From positions 11,591,284 through 11,655,283 of the forward strand of contig OZ010787.1 of NCBI GenBank assembly GCA_963932465.1: a stretch of 64,000 bases of DNA, given 5' to 3'. This stretch comes from Maratus speciosus (lineage: Eukaryota > Arthropoda > Arachnida > Araneae > Salticidae). A model generated the notes under the pieces. The model saw only the letters and a program-made list of their open reading frames with translations, made no database searches and had not been told where the DNA came from. A program made the translations under genes and the position numbers. The stretch's first letter is position 1, and the number at the start of each line of letters is the position of its first letter. Below, piece by piece: positions 57,670 to 64,000 of this stretch.

Positions 57670-58348
57670 GAGACCCTCGAAAAAACCATTTATTAGTGAA
57701 ACAAATAGGGTGGAAAGACTTGAATTTGCAAAAGCTTATGTCAGCAAACCACTGGAGTTTTGGAAAACTGTTATTTTTTCCGATGAAAGCTAGTTCAATA
57801 TTTTTGGCTCAGATGGTTAGAAAACTGTATGGCGAAAGCCAAATACTTATCTTCAAATTAAAAACTTGAAACCAACTGTAAAACATGGCGGTGGTCATGT
57901 AATGATTTGGGAATGCATGTCTTTTAACGGAGTTGGCGAAATGACCTTTATTGAAGGCAATATGAATTCTAAACAATATATTAATATATTGCGAGATCAT
58001 TTATCTAATAGTGCTCTGAAATTAGGAATTCCTAATTCATATTATTTCCAACAGGATAACGATCCGAAACACACTGCATATATTACGAGGTTATGGTTGC
58101 TTTATAATGTAAAAAATCAATTGTAAACGCCACCACAATCACCAGACGTTAATCCGATTGAAAATTTATGGCATATTTTTGATGTGAAAATAAGTAAAAA
58201 GAAAATTTCTAACAAATCAGAACTTAAGCAAGCTCTTAGGGAAGAATGGTTACAAATTAGCAGTGAAACATGTCACAAATTAATAGAATCAATGCCCAGA
58301 CGATTACAAGCTGTAATTGAAGCAAAGGATATGCATACTAAATATTAG
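57670..58348 (+). pseudogene. Tc1 transposase, catalytic part (DD34E)
   Basis: Continues from 53693 with RRPSKKPFISETNRVERLEF and FWKTVIFSDES (first Asp), then a stop at the Ser position. KHGGGHVMIWECMSFNGVG, YYFQQDNDPKHTA (second Asp) and PDVNPIENLWHIF (Glu) follow, 34 residues apart, with another stop in between (NQL followed by TAA). The frame ends RLQAVIEAKDMHTKY at a TAG, 58346-58348. Interrupted and mutated, therefore inactive. Confidence 0.9.
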
Positions 58349-58597
58349 CATTGTTTTTAACTTATAAATAATTCCTCTAGTTCTATTTTTATTGCTAGTG
58401 TGCAAGTATTTTTTTGGCAGTACAAATGCTACTTTTTTATGTTTTCATATTTTAAATATAATTATTAAGTCAGATATTAAATGTTTATTTGTTTTGTAAA
58501 AGTGTTGGTATTTTTAATTCTTAGTTGCTTTTTATTTATTTATACATATGCTTCAACAAATTTACCTGGTGTGCAAATACTTTTTTTGCTCACTGTA

Positions 58598-58883
58598 TTT
58601 CCACACTAGGTATTCCAGACGCTGTATCCTGGCATGTCTGCCAGAGCGTATGCTTAGACTGTGCATAGACAGACGCGTTTGTCCAAGCTATGGAAAACCT
58701 ATTCAGAACTTGACGGCGCCCGTCTGGACGAATTTGATCACACGAGTGAGACAAGTTAATAAGGATTAGCTTGTTGATAATAGCAGGCTCGTGAATATGC
58801 TTGGCTATTCGCTTTTGTCCAGAATTGTCTCAAGCAATCACATTTATATCCCGTATGCGGCCACTCTCATGTCCGGCATCTTA
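58598..58883. other. Non-coding interval
   Basis: No gene. Bases 58840-58870 hold an inverted copy of the ATGAGAGTGGxxxCATACG block seen near 33855, so part of this interval belongs to a dispersed repeat. Confidence 0.4.
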
Positions 58884-59045
58884 CACTGTTAAAAATCTGT
58901 AGCTTTTTCTGCATAGTCACTCCACCTCTTTTATAGAAAACGATTGCTTGGCTATACTATGGAGCATTCTCTTTGGTCAGAATAGAGATATTCTATAAAA
59001 GCGGTGGAGTGACTACGCTGCTAAAGCTGCAGATTTTTAACTGTG
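58884..59045. mobile_element. Foldback MITE (162 bp), related to 33122-33461
   Basis: Flanked by TA (58882-58883 and 59046-59047). Tips are CACTGTTAAAAAT and the near inverse ATTTTTAACTGTG. The arms include AGTCACTCCACCTCTTTTAT and its inverse. The tips match the pair at 33 kb, but the bodies differ. Confidence 0.82.
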
Positions 59046-59460
59046 TAGAATGGACTGGACAAACGGAATCGCCAAATATCTCGAACTCTGCATTATCACC
59101 AAGCTAATCCTTCTTTAGTTGTCTAACTCGTATAATCAAACTCATCCTGACATGTATCATAAAGTCTGGAAGGTAAGTTTGCTATAATTTGAACAAAACC
59201 GACTATGTCTCATATAGAGGCACCCTAAAATAGACCGGTCATCTCAAACAAGCTTCAGAGATATGCATTTCCTATTCTGACTTCGGCAGTCTTCAAAATA
59301 TGATAACACATACCATAAACCAACTAGCATACAGAATAGCTTCGCTGCAGATCCATCAATCGTTTGCATTATTTGCTGTTCCACGTTTTTTAAAATCGGA
59401 TTTTTCTACTTTTCTGCACCATCAGCATCAATCATCATAGAAAAAACAAGATAGGATGGG

Positions 59461-59755
59461 GTCGCCGTGGCCGAGTGGTTAAGGCTCCACGCCTCTAATC
59501 GCTTGAGAGCGTAGGAAGCTTGCTGGGTTCCACTCCCGCTGGCTCCGTTGCACACTCTTTGTGAAGCTCCCGGCTGTTTATCTCTGGTGTTGTAAATTTC
59601 CTTGTGCTATCACGTCCTTGTATGTTGACGAACTTGTTATATAAAAAATGTGTAATTGCTTCTGTGTATAAAAATAAAGGATCATTTGAGGCGACAGCCA
59701 TTGTACCTTCAGGCCCCAAAGCAATTGCCACTTCGGTGTTCTTCAAAGTCAAAGT
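59461..59755 (+). mobile_element. tRNA-derived SINE
   Basis: The head is like a class II (Ser/Leu) tRNA: A box TGGCCGAGTGG at 59468-59478, a long variable arm (CGCTTGAGAGCG), and a near-consensus B box GGTTCCACTCC at 59526-59536. A non-tRNA body follows to about 59755. The tRNA part has no usable acceptor pairing. Any polypeptide read on the opposite strand is incidental. Confidence 0.75.
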
Positions 59756-60613
59756 CAGAAGATAGGATAAGGGGTAAAAAGACAGAGCTATTAATGATGA
59801 TGAAATAAAGGAACTATTACATTTCTTAGAAATAAAAATTCTGATCTAGTATCAGGGGAGTTCAGCAAAGTTACTAAAAAAAATAGCTGGGCAAAATTGT
59901 GCAGATTTTATAAATACCACAAACTTTGGAATTGTAAGGAGTTTAAATGTAAAATATTTTTTTAATATAGTTAAATAATGAAAATAATAACTAAGTTATA
60001 TTTAAATTTGCTTTTTTTGTTTTATTTCTTGAAATATATTTTTTTAAATATTCATTTTTATGTATGTATGCATTCTTATAAGATACGGCTAAAAAAAATA
60101 CTATTCAAATTTATATACACACACAGGCGTACGCAAGATTTTCGTTCAGGAGGAGAGGGGCAATGGTACCTAGTTGGTTCATTGTCGTAGCATAAGCGCC
60201 GGAAAGTGGAGCAGGGGAAAGCCACCACACCTTACTGGAAGTTTAATTATTTTTTTTCAGATTATTTGAAAGAAAAATGGTTAAAAGTTAGAAAAATTAA
60301 AGCTAATTAAAATTATTAAAAACTAAAAGAAAAAACTGCGAATTTTCGTCAAGGGAGTTCTGCCCCCTGAACACCCGGTGGAAGAAATTTTTCTTTTAAT
60401 ATTCATGTATTCGAAATTCATCGTAAACGGGGAGTACATGGGGGATAGCACCCCCGAACGTCTAACGAAAAAAAATTAACTGTTTTATTTCTCTATTTAA
60501 AAAAAAAAAAATATTTGCAGAAACATATCTTTTAATGTTTAATATTTCTTAGGTGTTAAATTTATGTACTGCTTTTAAACCCTTCGCAACGAGGGTTATG
60601 TGTGCAATATATA
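59756..60613. other. Non-coding interval
   Basis: No gene. CAGGCGTACGCAAGATTTTC at 60125 looks like a hAT left tip, but no partner was found. T-rich and A-rich runs otherwise. Confidence 0.4.
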
Positions 60614-62265
60614 CAGTGGTGGCCAAAATTGTGGACATTTTTTGAAATTTTCATGTTTTATAACTTTGCGTGCTTGAAGAATATAATAAATTTCACTTAA
60701 ATACGAATGTTTACATATCAAATTCAAGGAAATTTAATGTAAAATTTAATAAAACAAACGTACTTAAAATATCTGCGTTACAAAAAAAGTTGCACTTACA
60801 AAAAAATAAGATCTATTTTAATTTTATTGTATTTTAAAGCTACACTTATACATTCAATATTTAGTAGGATAACGCTTGTTTTTTATTACAGCTTTACAGC
60901 GTCTTTTCATTGAGAGAACTAGTGTTTGAAGTTCATTCTTTTTAATCACACGATGCCAAGAATCAATTATGGCTGCAATAAGCTGCGTTTTATTAGATGG
61001 ACGCTTTTTTTGTAGAAGGATTTTCCACAAATTTTCTATAGGATTCAGATCAGGACTGTTTCTTGGCCAGGGTAATAATTGTATGCTTTTATTTTTAAAC
61101 CATTCTTTGCATATTTTTGCCGTATAGCATGGAACTGAATCCTGCTGAAAGATAAATGGTGCATTATTGGAGAAGGTGGACTCCCTGATGGAAAGTATCA
61201 ATTCTGGTTCCAGGACAGTTTCGATATATTTTTTTTGCATTCAGAATGCTATCAATGACTTGAATGCGGCCCACACCATCTGCAGACATACAGGCCCAAA
61301 TCATGACATTTGTTGGGTTCTTTGTAGTTGCTTCAATGCAATCAGGATGCAACTCTTCCCCTACTCTACGTCTCACATATTTCAGCCCATCACTACCAAA
61401 GAGCGATATTTTACTTTCATCGCTCCAGATTATTTGCCTCCACTGATTTTATGACGAATTAATGTGTTATTTTGCCCACTGAACTCATTTCTTGCGTTGC
61501 TGAAGATTTAAAAATTTATTTTTTTTCCCTCGGAATTCTAACTTTCAGTCCAAAACCTGCTAATCTTCTCCTTATTGTTCTTGAACTAACTGAAATATCC
61601 ATTGCATTCATTTCACATCTAACAGCATCTGATGAAATTCTTCAATCTTTGATGCATATCCTTTTTATCTTTCGATCGTCAGAAGCACTTGTGCATTTTT
61701 TTAGGCTGATCTTGCCTTATTTATCACTGATTTAGACTCTTCATAACGTAAGCACAACTTTCGTATGTCAGATAAAGTGACTGATCCACCAACCTGTCTT
61801 GCAGTTTCAGCATAAGAGAGACCATTTTCTCTCAATTTGACAATTCTGCTTCTTTTTGTAGGTGTCCAATCAGTTATTGCTGTTGATGACATTGTTTTAA
61901 ATTATTTGCATTAAGAAAAAATAGAAATATTTTTTAAAACATTATTCTATTTAGTTACACTAGTATTCACCCTTCTTCAAAATTCATTCCAGCAAAATAC
62001 CGCTTTTACAAATCAAAACGTACTACCGTTTAGTTACTGACATTTGTTTGTTTCTCAGAACAGTCATTGTGATTAGCTAGGAAGCTTTTATTATAATACA
62101 CTTCAGTATTCATGACTAATTGTGTTTGTATTTTAGACTAAAATAAGTATAACTTCTTTTGTAATGCAGATATTTTAATTCTGTTTTTAATTAAATTCTA
62201 TATTAAATTTCCTTTAATTTGATATATAAACATTTGTATTTAAGTGAAAATTAATACAGTATTTT
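60614..62265 (-). mobile_element. Second Tc1-like transposon, decayed
   Basis: The left tip CAGTGGTGGCCAAAATTGTG follows TA at 60612-60613. Inverted subterminal sequence is shared by both ends (TTTCACTTAAATACGAATGT with 62243-62253, and TATCAAATTCAAGGAAATTT with 62205-62225). The right-most ~50 bases do not match the left tip, so that end is lost or diverged. The transposase lies on the minus strand. Confidence 0.8.
60854..61892 (-). pseudogene. Tc1-like transposase (DD34E), fragmented
   Basis: Starts at ATG 61892 (MSSTAITDWTPTKRSRIVKL) with a helix-turn-helix (GLSYAETARQVGGSVTLSDI). It stops at 61701, then continues in pieces. WSDESKISLFGSDG near 61420 holds the first Asp; NVMIWACMSADGVG follows, then a frameshift near 61225. 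FIFQQDSVPCYTA holds the second Asp and SPDLNPIENLW the Glu. It ends KAVIKNKRYPTKY at 60854. It belongs to a different Tc1 family from the one at 53391-58348. Inactive. Confidence 0.88.
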
Positions 62266-62366
62266 AATACAACCATTTTTGCATTAGCTAATCTCCGATT
62301 TTCAGCGATTAAATAAGGCAGAAAATATAATATGAAAAAACTGGCGAATAAAAATTCTTGTCATGA

Positions 62367-62758
62367 TAGTCCAAGAGCCGACAGCACAAAAACCTATGTT
62401 ATCAAGCGCAAGACAAAAAACCTTTATTTTATGGGAGAGTATAAGTAGAGGAATCTAATGATCCATGTCTGCCGGAAGTGAAGTGGTGCATAAGCCAAAA
62501 ATTAATACCACCAGTGGTTGACTCGTACGTTTATCATTGTGTTTGTCCTACAGCTATCCTCCATGTTTTCATACCTTTGTTTGTAGGACAAACACAATGA
62601 TAAACCTACGAGTCAACCACTGGTAGTTTTAACTTTTGGCTTATGCACCACTTCAATCCCGGCAGACATGGATTTCCCCTACTTCTACTCTTCCATAAAA
62701 TAAAGGTTTTTACTTGTGCTTGATAACATAGGTTTTTGTGCTGTCGGCTCTTGGACTA
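62367..62758. mobile_element. Foldback MITE (392 bp)
   Basis: A near-complete palindrome. Tips are TAGTCCAAGAGCCGACAGCA and its inverse. Arms of about 180 bp pair along their length, including TAAGCCAAAA and GACAAACACAATGATAAAC blocks; the centre lies near 62560. Flanks read TGA on both sides. No coding capacity. Confidence 0.9.
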
Positions 62759-63178
62759 TGAGAAACAACGAATTACTCATATAAAATGATTAACCGGAAA
62801 AGACTGAACTCTTATATTTATGTATTTGAGTCTAATTAAACAATGTCTATATCATGTACATCATGAGAGATCTGAAGTATATTATTTTATTCATATAGTC
62901 TTCGAGTTTATATTTCTTCGTAAAAGTAATGGAAGGGATAGAAAACTGAATAATGTCATAAATAGCTTCCATAATATCTGAAATACTATTTTCTTCTGAC
63001 AATCGATACATTTTAATTCTTGCCAATTTTGAATCACTAGAATTGAACGATTTGTCAATATCATCAATAGGACAATCAAGGGATGATTTAAAAGTGTTTT
63101 GAATTTTTTAAATTTCATATTAACCTGCAACCTCACGAATAAAAGACTATGATTGTTGTTTGTTTAGTTTTATCATGC
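62759..63178. other. Non-coding AT-rich interval
   Basis: Only a short unsupported open frame is present on the minus strand (62891-63136), with no recognisable features. Confidence 0.4.
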
Positions 63179-63182
63179 TTAA

Positions 63183-63386
63183 CCACTTAGCGGCGAGCGT
63201 CACGTATTCGTAACGCATAAAGTGCTCAGAATCCTTGATTATTCCTACTAGTAAGTAGTAAATGACAATTTTGCTTTATTTAATCAAAGCATATTTGCGA
63301 TTCAATTAAGCAAAAATTTTTATTTTTAAAAACTTGTGATAAAAGATTAAAAATTGTATAAAGGACGGTCGTCGCGAAGGGATTAT
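63183..63386. mobile_element. piggyBac-type MITE, diverged copy
   Basis: TTAA at 63179-63182 is followed by a C-rich tip. The body shares GCGGCGAGCGTCACGTATTC-, AAAGTGCTCAGAATCCTTG- and AAGATTAAAAATT-type blocks with 36513-36712. The right side reads GAAGGGATTATTTAA, so the second TTAA (63387-63390) is displaced by a few bases from where it would be expected. Confidence 0.7.
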
Positions 63387-63425
63387 TTAAGGTTTGGGGT
63401 TGCTATCAGCGATGTCTTCAGCTTG

Positions 63426-63576
63426 CATAGCTGCCAACCTTTACGCTTTTTTCCTACCACTAAAATTTATTAGATATTTTCCCCTTGTCTAATTGGGAGA
63501 TTTCGACGATTAAGTAAGGCAATATTTACTACAAAATTTTAGTGGTAAGAAAAAAGCGTAAAAGTTGGCAGCTATG
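63426..63576. mobile_element. Palindromic MITE (151 bp)
   Basis: CATAGCTGCCAACCTTTACG and its near-perfect inverse form the ends, extending through CTTTTTTCCTACCACTAAAA. Arms are about 43 bp around a 65-bp centre. A TA within the outermost bases on both sides may be the target duplication. Confidence 0.8.
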
Positions 63577-64000
63577 AACTTGTATTTTCTTTTCTATGAC
63601 TTCATGTTGATTTTTTTATGTTACTGTATGAAACCGTTCTAAGATTTTTTTAGCAGTATTTTTTTTTTCTAATGTTTTAGAATGTTCAACCTGTACTACT
63701 TTATATTGGTCAATGATAATTCGGATTTGGAATTGCATCTATTTCCACGAGGCTATGAAATTTTGATGCAATGTAGAATTGTCATCTCCCAGTGGTAAGA
63801 GAGGAAAAAAAAAGCCGAATTCGGAATTAATTAGGGAAAAACTGGAAATTGTTTTAATCCATTTAGTTTAGGTCTAGCATGAACATACTAAATTTTCCCC
63901 CTCGTAGTAGGTGAGCGTTAGAAAATATGTACAGATTTATAGTCGAAAAACAGGGTTTTTTTTAAATTACCATAACAATATCTCAAAAAAAAAAAAAAAA
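63577..64000. other. Non-coding sequence to window end
   Basis: No gene. Ends in an A run that reaches the window edge. Confidence 0.4.

Larger units (their letters stand above)
50457..58595 (+). mobile_element. Tc1-like transposon, expanded by two nested insertions
   Basis: Tips are CAGTGAGCAAAAAAAGTATT and the exact inverse, flanked by TA (50455-50456 and 58596-58597). It holds the two halves of a DD34E transposase. The nested insertions are a long-TIR element (50780-53065) and a gypsy retrotransposon (53694-57669); without them it is about 1.9 kb, a normal Tc1 size. The left leader carries two TGACGTCA palindromes (50513-50540). Confidence 0.93.

Noticed and set aside
60125..60480. hAT tip-like CAGGCGTACGCAAGATTTTC
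   Set aside because: No matching right tip or 8-bp duplication found; only a possible solo end.

Overview
This AT-rich eukaryotic window is a dense, nested graveyard of transposable elements. I see no convincing host protein-coding gene. The families present (Tc1, Tigger/pogo, hAT, piggyBac, gypsy, copia, an RNase H-bearing non-LTR element, and a large transposon with a 4-bp target duplication) suit an arthropod. An arachnid is my guess, from general resemblance only. No prokaryotic or viral genome organisation is visible.

Layout. (1) 1-4.1 kb: the C-terminal end of a DDE transposase, inverted-repeat elements and a tRNA-like pol III promoter. (2) 4.17-15.29 kb: a Tigger/pogo-like transposon split by a 7.9-kb transposon (5714-13607) with ~550-bp terminal inverted repeats and a 4-bp AGTG duplication. 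That transposon encodes an 829-residue protein, itself broken by a 542-bp hAT element. Another hAT sits just upstream of its start codon, and a palindromic MITE carrying a tRNA-Thr(TGT)-like gene lies further along. (3) 15.4-23.4 kb: the 3' end of a Ty1/copia retrotransposon, interrupted by two hAT elements (15804-17471 and 17894-23319); the second holds a third hAT. (4) 23.3-34.5 kb: non-coding repeats, including an AT microsatellite, ~310-bp and ~136-bp tandem arrays, and palindromic MITEs. (5) 34.5-44 kb: a 7.8-kb hAT-like element containing a ~2.6-kb palindrome, a piggyBac-type MITE and another hAT MITE, followed by ten ~147-bp tandem repeats. (6) 44.5-50.0 kb: a full-length non-LTR retrotransposon with an 11-bp target-site duplication and one frameshift in each ORF. 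(7) 50.4-58.6 kb: a Tc1 element holding a 2.3-kb long-TIR element and a 4.0-kb gypsy retrotransposon with 174-bp LTRs. (8) 58.6-64 kb: a tRNA-derived SINE, a second decayed Tc1 element and several MITEs.

Together the insertions form a readable stratigraphy. At several junctions the reading frame of the host transposon is restored when the inserted element and one target-site copy are removed. The most notable points are the structure of the 7.9-kb transposon, the hAT elements loaded with similar minisatellites, the tRNA-bearing palindromic MITE, the large palindrome with tandem-repeat arms, and a possible self-priming site in the gypsy element.
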